Source of the DNA: JASGKO01 sp049840595
GTDB taxonomy: Bacteria > Verrucomicrobiota > Verrucomicrobiia > Chthoniobacterales > Chthoniobacteraceae
DNA: 40,602 bases
NCBI GenBank assembly: GCA_049840595.1
Contig: JASGKO010000011.1
Location: 1-40,602 of the forward strand
Direction of reading: 5' to 3'
Shown here: piece by piece, positions 29,617 to 38,294 of the stretch
Position numbering within the stretch: position 1 is the stretch's first letter
Layout of the letters: each line of letters opens with the position of its first letter
Made by a program: the position numbers and the translations under genes
The notes under the pieces: model-generated
The model's input: only the letters and a program-made list of their open reading frames with translations
The model's database searches: none
What the model was told of the DNA's origin: nothing

Positions 29617-30921
29617 ATGTCCCTTCGCATGCAAAAAATTGGAATTGGTCTCGCCGGTTTCGGCACAGTGGGCGCAGGGGTTTACCACAACCTCGTGCGC
29701 AATCGCGTCCTGCTCTCGGAGCGGCTCGGCATCGAGCTCACCGTGAAGAAAATCGTCGTGCGCGACCCCGCGAAACCACGTTCCATCGAGCTGCCCAAGG
29801 AACTCCTCGTTTCCTCGTGGAAGGAACTGGTGAACGATCCCGATATCCAGATCATTTGCGAGCTGATCGGTGGCACCACCGATGCGCTGGAGATGATGCT
29901 CGCCGCGATCGAACTCGGCAAGGTGGTCGTCACCGGCAACAAGGCGCTGCTCGCGGAGCACGGTCGTGAGATCTTTGCGGCGGCGACCAAGTATCGTGTG
30001 CCCGTCTTCTTCGAAGCGGCCGCCGCCGGCGGCGTGCCGATCATCAAGGCGCTCCGCGAATCCTTTGTCGCCAATCACATCCGCTCGATGCACGGCATCA
30101 TCAATGGCACGAGCAATTACATCCTCACCCAGATGACCGAGCGCGGGATCGGCTTTGAAGAAGCGCTTGCCGAGGCCCAGGCCGGCGGCTACGCCGAGGC
30201 GGACCCCACGCTGGACATCAATGGCTGGGACGCGGCGCACAAGGCGATCATCCTCGCCTCGCTCGCCTATGGGTTCTGGGTTGGCACCGACGATATTTTT
30301 GTGGAAGGGATCGAGAAGATCACCGCGGACGACATCCGCTTTGCCTGCGAACTCGGCTACCGCATCAAGCTCCTCGGCATCATCAAGGCCGATGAAGGCG
30401 GCATCGAAGTCCGGGTTCACCCGACGCTGATTCCAAAGACCCACGTCCTCGCCTCGGTCAACGGCGTCTTCAACGCCATCGCCGCCACCGGCGACGTGGT
30501 GGGCGACACCCTTTTCTACGGACGCGGCGCGGGGCAGGACCCCACCGCCAGCGCCGTCATCAGCGATTTGGCGGAGGCCGGGCTCGGCATCGAGACCCCG
30601 CGCAGCCAGTTCGGCTTCACCCCGCACACCCTCTACGGCAAGTGCAAGCCCATCGGCGAGATCGTCTGCCAGTATTACCTGCGCGTGCCGGTCATCGACA
30701 AACCGGGCGTCCTCGCCCAGGTCGCCGGCGTGCTCGGCAGCCATAACATTGGCATTTCCTCCGTCATCCAGCCGGAGGGCACCGAGGGCGAAGCTGTGCC
30801 GCTCGTCCTCATGATCCACGACGCGACCAATGCCCAGATGCAATCCGCCCTCGCCGAAATCCGCGCCCTGCCGAGCGTCAAGGCCGAGCCGCGCCTGATC
30901 CGCGTCGAGACGTTTGCGTAA
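29617..30921 (+). CDS. hom: Homoserine dehydrogenase with ACT domain
   Basis: Hom reduces aspartate semialdehyde to homoserine, the branch point to threonine and methionine. The N-terminus has the Rossmann loop GIGLAGFGTVGAGVYHNL; the catalytic domain contains GNKALLAEHGREIF, FFEAAAAGGVPIIKALRE (the AAxxGGxP substrate-site motif), MHGIINGTSNYILTQM and EADPTLDINGWDAAHKAIIL, with the conserved Asp and Lys. A C-terminal ACT domain, RVPVIDKPGVLAQVAGVLGS, allows feedback inhibition, probably by threonine. The ATG at 29617 gives 434 residues; 29629 is also possible, and a TTG at 29590 is less likely. It is not fused to aspartokinase. thrC lies 1.5 kb downstream, separated by three unrelated genes. 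Confidence 0.96.
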   Translation: MSLRMQKIGIGLAGFGTVGAGVYHNLVRNRVLLSERLGIELTVKKIVVRDPAKPRSIELPKELLVSSWKELVNDPDIQIICELIGGTTDALEMMLAAIELGKVVVTGNKALLAEHGREIFAAATKYRVPVFFEAAAAGGVPIIKALRESFVANHIRSMHGIINGTSNYILTQMTERGIGFEEALAEAQAGGYAEADPTLDINGWDAAHKAIILASLAYGFWVGTDDIFVEGIEKITADDIRFACELGYRIKLLGIIKADEGGIEVRVHPTLIPKTHVLASVNGVFNAIAATGDVVGDTLFYGRGAGQDPTASAVISDLAEAGLGIETPRSQFGFTPHTLYGKCKPIGEIVCQYYLRVPVIDKPGVLAQVAGVLGSHNIGISSVIQPEGTEGEAVPLVLMIHDATNAQMQSALAEIRALPSVKAEPRLIRVETFA

Positions 30922-30968
30922 GGCCAACGCATTGCCAGCCGCCCGTCATTGTGCGATGATGCCGGGCG

Positions 30969-31199
30969 ATGGAACCTTTCATCAATTTGCAGGAAAAGAT
31001 TGGAAAAACCGTCGGACGCCGACTGCTTCCGAATCCTTTTTCCATGAAAGGGCAGACGAAGGCAGATATGCAGGCATGGAAAAAAGCATTTCCAACTCCG
31101 TTTGTTCCAAAAGGAGTCTATCGGTTTAACTCCCACGAAGAAGCTGATGCATGGATGTGGAAAATGATCACCCGACTCCCGGAGAATCCCCAGAGTTAG
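30969..31199 (+). CDS. Small protein paired with a nucleotidyltransferase
   Basis: A 76-residue frame starting MEPFINLQEKIGKTVGRRLL with a central FPTPFVPKGVYRFNSHEEAD and a C-terminal DAWMWKMITRLPENPQS. I know the phrase KGVYRFxSHEEAxxWM from small proteins that precede nucleotidyltransferase genes, but no function has been assigned to my knowledge. The stop at 31197-31199 is 8 bases before the next ATG at 31208, so the two are almost certainly co-transcribed and translationally linked. It is basic in the first half and may bind nucleic acid, or the partner's active site as an antitoxin would. Both roles are inference. Confidence 0.6.
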   Translation: MEPFINLQEKIGKTVGRRLLPNPFSMKGQTKADMQAWKKAFPTPFVPKGVYRFNSHEEADAWMWKMITRLPENPQS

Positions 31200-31207
31200 A
31201 GCCACGC

Positions 31208-31684
31208 ATGCCAGCCCTGGAGGACTTGCTGGATCTTTGCCGGGAGTTAAATGCAAGGGAGGCGCGTTATGTGATCGTCGGCGGCTTCGCCATTCGAGCC
31301 GCAGGTTATGTCCGTCCAACCATGGACTTGGACCTCATCATGGCAACCGATCTGGAAAACGAGGCGAAAGTTTACAAGGCACTGGAAATTTTTCCGGATA
31401 AAGCCGTCAAACAACTGGCGCCGGGCGAAGTGGAGAAATACACGGTCGTTCGCGTGGCCGATGAAGTGGTGGTTGATCTCATGAAATCGGCCTGCGGGAT
31501 TGATTATGCCGAGGCAGCGAAGGAAGTCGTGATTCATGAAGTGCAAGGAGTGAAAATTCCTTTTGCCTCGCCACGGTTACTTTGGCGGATGAAAAAACCG
31601 ACGATGCGTGAAAAAGACGCACCGGACATCGTCTTTCTCCGCGAATACTTCCGGCAGCGTGGGGAACAACCACCCGAAACGTAA
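31208..31684 (+). CDS. Nucleotidyltransferase (MNT/AbiEii-like fold)
   Basis: A 158-residue protein of the polymerase-beta-type nucleotidyltransferase superfamily. The motif VIVGGFAIRAAGYVRPTMDL followed by DLIM fits hG[GS]-x(9-13)-Dh[DE]h, with the two metal-binding Asp residues in MDLDLIM. A third acidic position is probably in VADEVVVDLMKSA. DAPDIVFLREYF is a C-terminal helix seen in AbiEii/DUF6036-type proteins. I start at ATG 31208 (MPALEDLLDLCRELN) because it follows the upstream stop by 8 bases; a start at 31151 would overlap that gene by 49 bases. In toxin-antitoxin systems such proteins transfer nucleotides to tRNA or to the partner, but no activity is shown here. Confidence 0.75.
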   Translation: MPALEDLLDLCRELNAREARYVIVGGFAIRAAGYVRPTMDLDLIMATDLENEAKVYKALEIFPDKAVKQLAPGEVEKYTVVRVADEVVVDLMKSACGIDYAEAAKEVVIHEVQGVKIPFASPRLLWRMKKPTMREKDAPDIVFLREYFRQRGEQPPET

Positions 31685-31770
31685 GGTCAGTCTTTTCCCA
31701 TCATCTTTCGATGGCTTTCAGCGTGGTCGTCGGGTAAAACCACCGCTGTGGCGGGCAACGCCCCTATCTT

Positions 31771-32298
31771 ATGGGAACGTTTTTGAAACTGTTGGGCTTG
31801 ATCTTTCTCTTGGCGGTCGTCGCGGCGACCTGCCTCTATTTTCAAGGGCGCGGCAAGGAACAGTCGGCCTACGCTTATGTCTGGCAGGCCGAACCGGCCA
31901 TTATTCTGCACTGGAATGAAGGGGCGTTTCTCGCCCAAGCCAGCCCCAAGCTTCTCAGCGAATACCCCCGGTCGAAGATCAACGAATGGTTTGGCTTTTT
32001 TTCACGATTGGGCCCGTTGAAAACCTCCGACCGCCCTCAGTTCAGATATTGTAATTTTTACCAGTCGTTCCTCGGCGGCACCTGGCAGATCGTTTACGTG
32101 ACCAATGCGGAGTTCCAACGGGGCAACGCCCAAGTGTTTATGATCGTCTCCGAACAGGAGGACTCCACTTGGAAAATCAGCGGCTTTTTTGTGAACGTGA
32201 AGCGCTCGCTGGCCCAGCTCAATGGCTCGATGCAGCATTCCATCGAAGAGGATTTCCAGAGCTTCGGCAGCAATCCGCTGGACGCCCCCGCTCACTAG
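31771..32298 (+). CDS. Membrane-anchored exported protein of unknown function
   Basis: The 175-residue protein has one N-terminal hydrophobic segment (FLKLLGLIFLLAVVAATCLY), probably an uncleaved anchor or a signal peptide, then an extracytoplasmic domain. GTWQIVYVTNAEFQRGNAQV and STWKISGFFVNVKRS resemble small DUF4019-like domains (an alternating strand pattern with WxI...F). That link is weak. It lies between the nucleotidyltransferase pair and thrC, on the same strand, 86 bases after the former and about 180 bases before the latter. Confidence 0.65.
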   Translation: MGTFLKLLGLIFLLAVVAATCLYFQGRGKEQSAYAYVWQAEPAIILHWNEGAFLAQASPKLLSEYPRSKINEWFGFFSRLGPLKTSDRPQFRYCNFYQSFLGGTWQIVYVTNAEFQRGNAQVFMIVSEQEDSTWKISGFFVNVKRSLAQLNGSMQHSIEEDFQSFGSNPLDAPAH

Positions 32299-32477
32299 GC
32301 GCGCCCCTCCCGGTTGGCCCCCGCTATAATTTACAGACTCGCCGCTTGCGGGCGGGGCGGGTGTCCCGTTAGTCTTTCCCGCTATGTCTGCGATCGTCAT
32401 GAACTTTTTGGCGCGAGTAGCCTCGATGGGCGGCTCGGGCGTCGTCATGCCCTCAGACCACCCTTTGCCCGCGTAAA

Positions 32478-33575
32478 ATGTCCATTTCCTTTCAAAACGA
32501 CCGGGGCCTGATCGCCCGCTATCGCGAATATCTGCCGGTGAGCGACGCCACCCCGGTCATCTCGCTCAACGAAGGCTCGACCCCGCTCATCCACTCCCCG
32601 CGCCTCAGCGAAAAAGTCGGTCGCGGCTGCTCGGTCTTCGTCAAATACGAGGGGCTGAACCCCACCGGCTCGTTCAAGGATCGTGGCATGACCATGGCCA
32701 TCTCGAAGGCCGTCGAAGAAGGGGCGAAGGCCGTCATCTGTGCCTCGACTGGCAACACCTCGGCCGCCGCCGCCGCCTACGCCGCGCGCGCCGGGCTGGA
32801 GTGCATCGTGCTCCTCCCTGCGGGCAAGATCGCGATGGGCAAGCTCGTCCAGGCCTTCATGTATGGCGCGAAGGTGGTGGCGATCGACGGCAATTTCGAC
32901 GACGCCCTGCGCCTCGTCCGCGAGATCGGAGCGCTCGGCAAAGTCTGCATCGTCAACTCGATCAACCCCTACCGCCTTGAAGGCCAGAAGACCGCCGCTT
33001 TTGAAATCGTGGACGATCTCGGCGACGCGCCGGACGTGCACATCCTCCCGGTAGGCAATGCGGGCAATATCAGCGCCTACTGGATGGGCTACCGCGAATT
33101 TCACGGCTTCGGCTGGGCCAAGAAACTGCCGCGCATGGTCGGCTTCCAGGCCGCCGGTTCCGCCCCGATTTTCTACAACCAGGTCATCGACAAGCCGGAT
33201 ACCATCGCCACCGCGATCCGCATCGGCAACCCGGCGAGCTGGCAACTGGCCACCGCCGCGATCAACGATTCCCATGGCGCGATTGATATTGCGACCGACG
33301 AGGAAATCCTCGCCGCGCAAAGCTGGCTCGCCAGCCATGAGGGCATCTTCGTCGAGCCCGCCAGCGCCGCCTCCATCGCCGGCCTGCTGAAGTGCGTGGA
33401 AGGCCGGACCCGCGGTAAAAACCCGCTCGCCAACCTGCCCGAAGGCGCCCGCATCGTCTGCACCGTCACCGGCCACGGCTTGAAGGACCCCGACATCGCC
33501 CGCGACCAGTGCGGCGGCATCATCCCGGCCAAGGCCGAGATGAACGAAATTCTCAAGATCGCGGGGCTGGCATGA
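32478..33575 (+). CDS. thrC: Threonine synthase
   Basis: ThrC converts O-phosphohomoserine to threonine with pyridoxal phosphate. The 365-residue frame is the short, B. subtilis-type enzyme. Signature: VKYEGLNPTGSFKDRGMTMA, with the PLP lysine at K67, then CASTGNTSAAAAAYAARAG (phosphate-cofactor loop), HILPVGNAGNISAYWMGYRE and VTGHGLKDPD at the C-terminus. EPASAASIAGLLK is also conserved. Its stop overlaps the DUF423 start by 4 bases (ATGA), so the two are translationally coupled. hom lies upstream in the same direction; homoserine kinase is not in the window. Confidence 0.96.
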   Translation: MSISFQNDRGLIARYREYLPVSDATPVISLNEGSTPLIHSPRLSEKVGRGCSVFVKYEGLNPTGSFKDRGMTMAISKAVEEGAKAVICASTGNTSAAAAAYAARAGLECIVLLPAGKIAMGKLVQAFMYGAKVVAIDGNFDDALRLVREIGALGKVCIVNSINPYRLEGQKTAAFEIVDDLGDAPDVHILPVGNAGNISAYWMGYREFHGFGWAKKLPRMVGFQAAGSAPIFYNQVIDKPDTIATAIRIGNPASWQLATAAINDSHGAIDIATDEEILAAQSWLASHEGIFVEPASAASIAGLLKCVEGRTRGKNPLANLPEGARIVCTVTGHGLKDPDIARDQCGGIIPAKAEMNEILKIAGLA

Positions 33576-33925
33576 GCCCCAAGACCGCCCTCCGTATTGC
33601 TGCTGGGTTCGGCTTCGTCGCTGTGGCACTGGGAGCATTCGGAGCGCATGGACTGAAAAACCTGTTGGAGCACAACCAGACGACAGACATCTGGAAAACC
33701 GCGTCGCTTTATCATTTGGTGCATGCGGTGGTGCTGCTGGTGCTCGCGGGCTGGCCGGTGGTGCCGCAATGGGCGTTCCGGTTGATTTCCCTCGGCATCG
33801 TGATTTTTAGCGGTTCGCTCTACGTCCTCGCCGTGACCAATGTGAAGTGGCTGGGTGCAATTACCCCGCTGGGCGGAGTGGCCTTGCTGGCCGGCTGGTT
33901 GTTGCTTGCCAGCAAGCGCAGTTGA
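33572..33925 (+). CDS. DUF423 family membrane protein
   Basis: DUF423 proteins are small inner-membrane proteins of about 120 residues (YgdD/YwdK-like) with four membrane segments and unknown function. The ATG at 33572, overlapping the thrC stop by 4 bases, gives 117 residues beginning MSPKTALRIAAGFGFVAVAL. The family motif GAFGAHGLKNLLE is present, followed by ASLYHLVHAVVLLVLAGW, FRLISLGIVIFSGSLYVLA and a last segment PLGGVALLAGWLLLASK. The coupling to thrC is a local arrangement with no known logic. Confidence 0.88.
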   Translation: MSPKTALRIAAGFGFVAVALGAFGAHGLKNLLEHNQTTDIWKTASLYHLVHAVVLLVLAGWPVVPQWAFRLISLGIVIFSGSLYVLAVTNVKWLGAITPLGGVALLAGWLLLASKRS

Positions 33926-33945
33926 CGCGCAAGCGATTGCGGGCG

Positions 33946-35096
33946 ATGCGTCTGCCCATGAGCTTTTCGCGCACATCGTTGCAGCGGTTTGGAATCAGGT
34001 TCTCCCTTTTCACCCTTTTCGCCTGGACGGCGTTGCTGGTCCCGGCTTCGGCGCAGCAACCACCGGCGAAAGCGCCCACCTTCGATTTCATTCGCAGCGC
34101 GCAAGCGAGTGGGCTCTCGGTGCTGCAGACCCGCACGGTCGCCTACCAACGCTCCGGCGGCGGGCCGACCATCCTGCTCGTCGGCGTGGCCCATCTCGGC
34201 ACTCCGGATTACTACGCCACCCTGCAAAAACGGCTCGATGCGCAGACGGTGGTCCTCTTCGAAGGCGTGCATGAGAAAAACATGAAAATGGGCAAAGGAC
34301 AGGCCACCATCGAGGGCGGCGTCCAGCCCGAGCTGGCCAAGGGGCTGGGCCTCGTCTTCCAACTCGATGCGATTGATTATTCGCGGCCAATTTCGTCGGC
34401 AGCGACATGACGTGGAACGGCCTGCAAAGCGCCTACAGCGGGACCACCGACGAGGGAGAGCCGGAGAGTGCGGCCGCTCCCGACGATTCGGAATCTCCAA
34501 CCGATCACTCCAAAGACAAATCATCACCAAAGACCGCCGCTAACAGTCCTGATTTGATGAAACAAATGACCGACGCGATGTCGGGCACCGGAGCAGCCGC
34601 AAAAATGCTCCAGCAATTCAGCGGCATGATGAGCAGTTCGACACCATTGCAGGAGACGATGAAGATGGTGATCATCCAGGCGATGGGGCAGGCCGCAGAG
34701 TTGTTGAACCTCGCCCAGAGCGAATCCCCCGAGATGAAGCGCCTCCTTACCGTGCTGCTCACCCAGCGCAACGCCATCGTGATGCATGACCTGCGCACCC
34801 AATTGCAGCATCTCCAGCCCACGCAATCCGTCGCCCTCTTCTACGGCGCCGCCCACATGAACGAATTGAGCCAGCGCATCCAGAGCGAACTCGGCTACCG
34901 CCCGGTGAAAGAAACGTGGGACACCGCCTTCTCCGCCGACCCGGCCAAGTCGATGTTCACGCAGGAACAAATCGCGATGATGGTGCAGATGGCCAAGACG
35001 CAGTTGCAACAACCCGCCACCGGCGGAAGCGATGATCCTTTCGGGATGAAAGATTTGCAGCAGCTCTTTCAACAGCCAGCCGCCACTCCGCACTGA
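33946..35096 (+). CDS. TraB/GumN-like protein, one frameshift
   Basis: A secreted or periplasmic protein of the TraB/GumN/TIKI superfamily (PF01963-like). A signal peptide (FGIRFSLFTLFAWTALLVPA) leads to ILLVGVAHLGTPDYYATLQK, with the GxxH motif, and then EGVHEKN. Near 34386 the frame slips by one base: IDYSRPISSAAT ends in a stop, while the next frame continues NFVGSDMTWNGLQ. The second part contains an Asp/Ser-rich stretch (PESAAAPDDSESPTDHSKDK), then helices with many Met and Gln, and SVALFYGAAHMNELSQRIQS, the second GAxH motif. Both motifs are needed for the proposed metallopeptidase activity. Restoring one G or C in GCGGCC gives a single frame of about 383 residues. The ATG at 33946 is preferred, with 33958 as an alternative. 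Confidence 0.75.
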
Positions 35097-35296
35097 CCCC
35101 GGCGAAACCGGGCGGATGACCATGGCATCGCCTTCCCACATTCCATTGGGCTGCGCGCGGGGGCGGCGAAGTTTCAGCCGCCCATTTTTCAATACCATCC
35201 CGGCAGGCAATCAATCCCCGGACTGCCCCGAGGCTTTCGCAGATTTTAAAGGGGCATCATCTTGGCGTAATGCACCGGGGGGTAGAGTTCGCCGCT

Positions 35297-36082
35297 ATGA
35301 ACCACACCCCGTTCATTCAATCCAGTCCTCCACGGCCCGCCCTCAGTGTGGTGGTTCCGTTCTATAATGAGGCGGAGAACATCGTCCAATTTGTGGTCGA
35401 ACTCCACGCCAGCCTCGTCCCGGTGGAGACCGCCCACGGCCCGGTGGAGGTGCTGCTGGTCGATGACGGCAGCAGCGACGGAACACCCTACGCGCTGGAG
35501 GATGCGTGCCGGAACCGCCCGGGCTGGCGGGCCTTGCGCTTCCTGCAAAACTGCGGACAGGCCGCCGCCCTTTACCACGGGATGAAAGCGGCCACCGGTG
35601 AGCGGATCGCGCTCCTGGACGGGGACGGACAAAACGATCCCGCCGATATCCCAAGGCTGCTCTCCCTGCTGGACCGGGGCGCGGACCTCGCCGTCGGCAT
35701 TCGCGCGACCCGACAGGACAACCTGCGTCGCAAGCTCATCTCGCGCTTTGCCAATGCGATCCGCAGCCGCTTCCTCCGCGACGGGGTCCGGGACTCGGGC
35801 TGTGGGTTGAAAGTCATGCGCCGCGAGGTGGTGGAGGCACTCATTCCCATCCGTACGCTCTATTCCTTTATCCCGGCCCTGGTCGCGGCGGCGGGCTTCC
35901 GAATTGCGGAGACGGCGGTGGCGCATCGCCCGCGGATGGGTGGAAAGTCCAATTACGGCCTGCGCCGGTTTCTGGTCTGGCCGGTGCTGGATATGCTCGG
36001 GTTGAGTTGGTTTATCCATCGGCGGTGTCCGATGCCGGTGGTGAAAGCCCATTCCGCTCCTTTGGAAACGGTGTCGCTGTGA
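35297..36082 (+). CDS. Family 2 glycosyltransferase (ArnC/DPM1-like)
   Basis: A 261-residue GT2 enzyme that probably makes a polyprenyl-phosphate sugar donor from a nucleotide sugar. It has SVVVPFYNEAENIVQFVVEL, LLVDDGSSDGTPYALED (Asp56/57, nucleotide and metal binding), LLDGDGQNDPADIPRLLSLL (Asp108/110), VGIRATRQDNLRRKLISRFA and a C-terminal RPRMGGKSNYGLRRFLVWPV. KSNYGLRR is typical of dolichyl- or undecaprenyl-phosphate mannose/arabinose synthases. Unlike ArnC, it lacks the two long C-terminal membrane helices, so it resembles the soluble DPM1 type. The GT39 gene overlaps its stop by 4 bases (GTGA), which fits donor made here and used by GT39. The ATG at 35297 is preferred over a TTG at 35270. 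Confidence 0.85.
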   Translation: MNHTPFIQSSPPRPALSVVVPFYNEAENIVQFVVELHASLVPVETAHGPVEVLLVDDGSSDGTPYALEDACRNRPGWRALRFLQNCGQAAALYHGMKAATGERIALLDGDGQNDPADIPRLLSLLDRGADLAVGIRATRQDNLRRKLISRFANAIRSRFLRDGVRDSGCGLKVMRREVVEALIPIRTLYSFIPALVAAAGFRIAETAVAHRPRMGGKSNYGLRRFLVWPVLDMLGLSWFIHRRCPMPVVKAHSAPLETVSL

Positions 36083-37611
36083 AGTCAGCCGTCCCCTCGC
36101 CCGCTCCCGCCGGTCACCCTCTCCATCGCCTCGCCAGTCCACTGGGGCTGGCGGTGCTGTTGATCGTGGCGGTCACGATCTTTCGGCTCTGCTACGTGCC
36201 GCATCTGGAACTGGTGGGCGACGAAGCCTACTACTGGCTCTGGGCGAAGCATCCCGACTATTGCTACCTCGACAAGGGCCCCATGACCGCCCTTTTCATC
36301 GCGGCGGGAACGGAAATCGGTGGCGATACCGTCCTGGGCGTGCGGCTCTTTGCCGTCCTGCTTTCCACCGGAACGATGGTGGGCGTCTTTGTGCTGGCCC
36401 GGCGGCTGTTCAATGAGCGCGTAGCGTTGTATGCCACGGTGCTGGCGCTGGTCGTTCCCCTCTTCGCCGTTGGCTCGATCCTGATGACGATCGACACGGT
36501 TTACATCTTCTTTTGGACGTGGGCGGCGGTCGTTTTTTGGAAAGCGGTGGAAACGCAAAAGGCCGCGCACTGGCTGCTCGCCGGGGCGCTCGTCGGGGGC
36601 GGTATCCTCTCCAAATATACAGCCGCGGTGGAACTGCTTTCCTTCCTCCTGTTCTGCGGCTGGCACCGGGAGGCGCGGCGAAGTTTGCTCCGGCCCGCGT
36701 TTTACTTACTGCCGGGGGTGGCGCTTCTTTGCTTCGTCCCAGCCCTGGTCTGGAATACCCAGCATCACTGGCCCACCGTGCACTGGCTGTCACATCGCGG
36801 TTCGCTGGATCAACACTTCCAGTTAAGCTCCGCCGAGGCGTTCAAATTCCTCGGCAGCCAGATTGGAGTCGTTTCCCCGCTGCTCTTCGTGGGACTCATG
36901 GGCGCGATCTTCTGGCCGCGGCTGGCTCCCGCCATGCAACCGGGCTTGCGTTACGTGCTGTCGCTGTTCCTGCCGCTCTTTCTGTTCTATGTGCTGTTGA
37001 GCTTCCAGCGCGCGGCGCAGGCGAACTGGGCGGCCGCGTCCTACATCAGCGGGGTTATCCTGCTGGCCGCCCGCCTGGAACCGCTGCTGCAACGCTCGGC
37101 CTGGGCCCAATTTGGAACTGCGGCGGCCCTTTCCGTAGCGCTGCTGGAAACGGTGGCGCTGCACAACACGACCTGGCTGCACCTGCCCCGGGGCCGTGAT
37201 CCGCTCGATCGCGCGCGGGGTTCCCGCGACCTGGCCGCGCAAATCGAGCAACTGCAAAAAACGACCGGGGCAAGCTTCATCGTGGCCAACAAGTACATGA
37301 CCGCGAGTCTGCTCTCCTTTTATCTGCCAGACCATCCCACCACGTTCATGCCCGTGGATACGCCGCCCTTTAACCAATTCATCATCTGGCCCACCTACCG
37401 GGAAAAGTTCACCACCGGCTCGGCCCTGTATGTATCGGACTTCGCGAAGGTCCCCAAGTCCTTGAAGGCGGATTTTCCTCATCTTCAACCGATTGCCGAA
37501 ATCCATACCCAACAGGATGGGAGATCCATCGGCGTCTTTCATGTTTACTGGTGCGAACGGGCCGGGATGAGTTACACTCCCCGACAACCCTCAACCACGG
37601 CCTCCGAGTGA
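36079..37611 (+). CDS. Family 39 glycosyltransferase (ArnT-like)
   Basis: A membrane glycosyltransferase that transfers a sugar from a polyprenyl-phosphate donor to an envelope acceptor, such as lipid A in ArnT. The 510-residue protein starts with a polar leader, then PLGLAVLLIVAVTIFRLCYV and the catalytic-loop motif LVGDEAYYWLWAKHPDYCYL, whose Asp48 corresponds to the catalytic Asp of ArnT/PMT proteins. About ten membrane segments follow, including LYATVLALVVPLFAVGSILM, IDTVYIFFWTWAAVVFWKAV, FYLLPGVALLCFVPALVWNT and VLSLFLPLFLFYVLLSFQRA. After the last helix is a periplasmic C-terminal part (from about residue 380). GTG at 36079 overlaps the GT2 stop and is the likely start. The acceptor is not known; lipid A is inferred from family and context. 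Confidence 0.85.
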   Translation: MKSAVPSPAPAGHPLHRLASPLGLAVLLIVAVTIFRLCYVPHLELVGDEAYYWLWAKHPDYCYLDKGPMTALFIAAGTEIGGDTVLGVRLFAVLLSTGTMVGVFVLARRLFNERVALYATVLALVVPLFAVGSILMTIDTVYIFFWTWAAVVFWKAVETQKAAHWLLAGALVGGGILSKYTAAVELLSFLLFCGWHREARRSLLRPAFYLLPGVALLCFVPALVWNTQHHWPTVHWLSHRGSLDQHFQLSSAEAFKFLGSQIGVVSPLLFVGLMGAIFWPRLAPAMQPGLRYVLSLFLPLFLFYVLLSFQRAAQANWAAASYISGVILLAARLEPLLQRSAWAQFGTAAALSVALLETVALHNTTWLHLPRGRDPLDRARGSRDLAAQIEQLQKTTGASFIVANKYMTASLLSFYLPDHPTTFMPVDTPPFNQFIIWPTYREKFTTGSALYVSDFAKVPKSLKADFPHLQPIAEIHTQQDGRSIGVFHVYWCERAGMSYTPRQPSTTASE

Positions 37612-38294
37612 AACTGCTTTTCATCGAAGATTCCGAGCATTTGCAAAAATACACGGGCAAGGCCCTGCAACGCCAAGGCTATACCCTGGACCAGGCCCGC
37701 GACGGCGAGGAAGGCCTGTGGCTCGCCCGGCAGAACGATTACGACGCAATCATCCTCGACATCATGCTGCCCAAACTGGATGGCCTGACTGTCCTGCAAA
37801 AGCTGCGCGCGGAAGGCTGCAACACTCATGTGCTGATGCTGACGGCGCGGGACACGCTGGCCGACCGCGTCACCGGGCTGCGGATGGGGGCGGATGATTA
37901 TCTGGTGAAGCCTTTCGAGCTGGAGGAATTGCTCGCCCGCGTCGAGGCGTTGGTGCGTCGCGCCTATGGGTCGAAGAGCCCCGTCATTACGCTGGGCGAT
38001 CTGGCGCTGGATACCATGGCCCGACTGGTGAAGGTCAATGGCCGCCCGGTGGAACTGGCCCAGCGCGAATACTCGCTGCTCATGCTGCTGCTCATGCAGC
38101 CGGGGCGGGTCGTCAGCCGCACCGAGATCGAGCAGCGCCTTTACGGCGAGGAAGCCGAGCATTTCAGCAATGTGGTGGATTCATCCATCTGCCTGCTGCG
38201 GCGCAAGATCGACCAGCCCGGCGCGCGCTCGCACATTCGCACCCGGCGGGGAATGGGGTATGTTTTCGAACCGGTGCCCGCCCCTCTTTCATGA
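37608..38294 (+). CDS. OmpR-family response regulator
   Basis: A 228-residue two-domain regulator. The receiver starts KLLFIEDSEHLQKYTGKALQ, has the phosphoacceptor Asp51 in DAIILDIMLPKLDGL, the switch Thr in VLMLTARDTLADR, and the Lys in ADDYLVKPFELEELLARVEA. The winged-helix output domain has LAQREYSLLMLLLMQPGRVV (the ELTxxEF-like start) and SNVVDSSICLLRRKI (recognition helix), ending IRTRRGMGYVFEPV, as in PhoB/PmrA/QseB proteins. The start is GTG at 37608, overlapping the GT39 stop (GTGA). It is translationally coupled to the kinase downstream by ATGA. PmrA is the best functional analogue by context, but the DNA target cannot be read. Confidence 0.92.
   Translation: MKLLFIEDSEHLQKYTGKALQRQGYTLDQARDGEEGLWLARQNDYDAIILDIMLPKLDGLTVLQKLRAEGCNTHVLMLTARDTLADRVTGLRMGADDYLVKPFELEELLARVEALVRRAYGSKSPVITLGDLALDTMARLVKVNGRPVELAQREYSLLMLLLMQPGRVVSRTEIEQRLYGEEAEHFSNVVDSSICLLRRKIDQPGARSHIRTRRGMGYVFEPVPAPLS

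Noticed and set aside
32299..32477. Possible small gene before thrC
   Set aside because: Short frames here have no family, no leader signal and overlap on both strands; nothing supportable.
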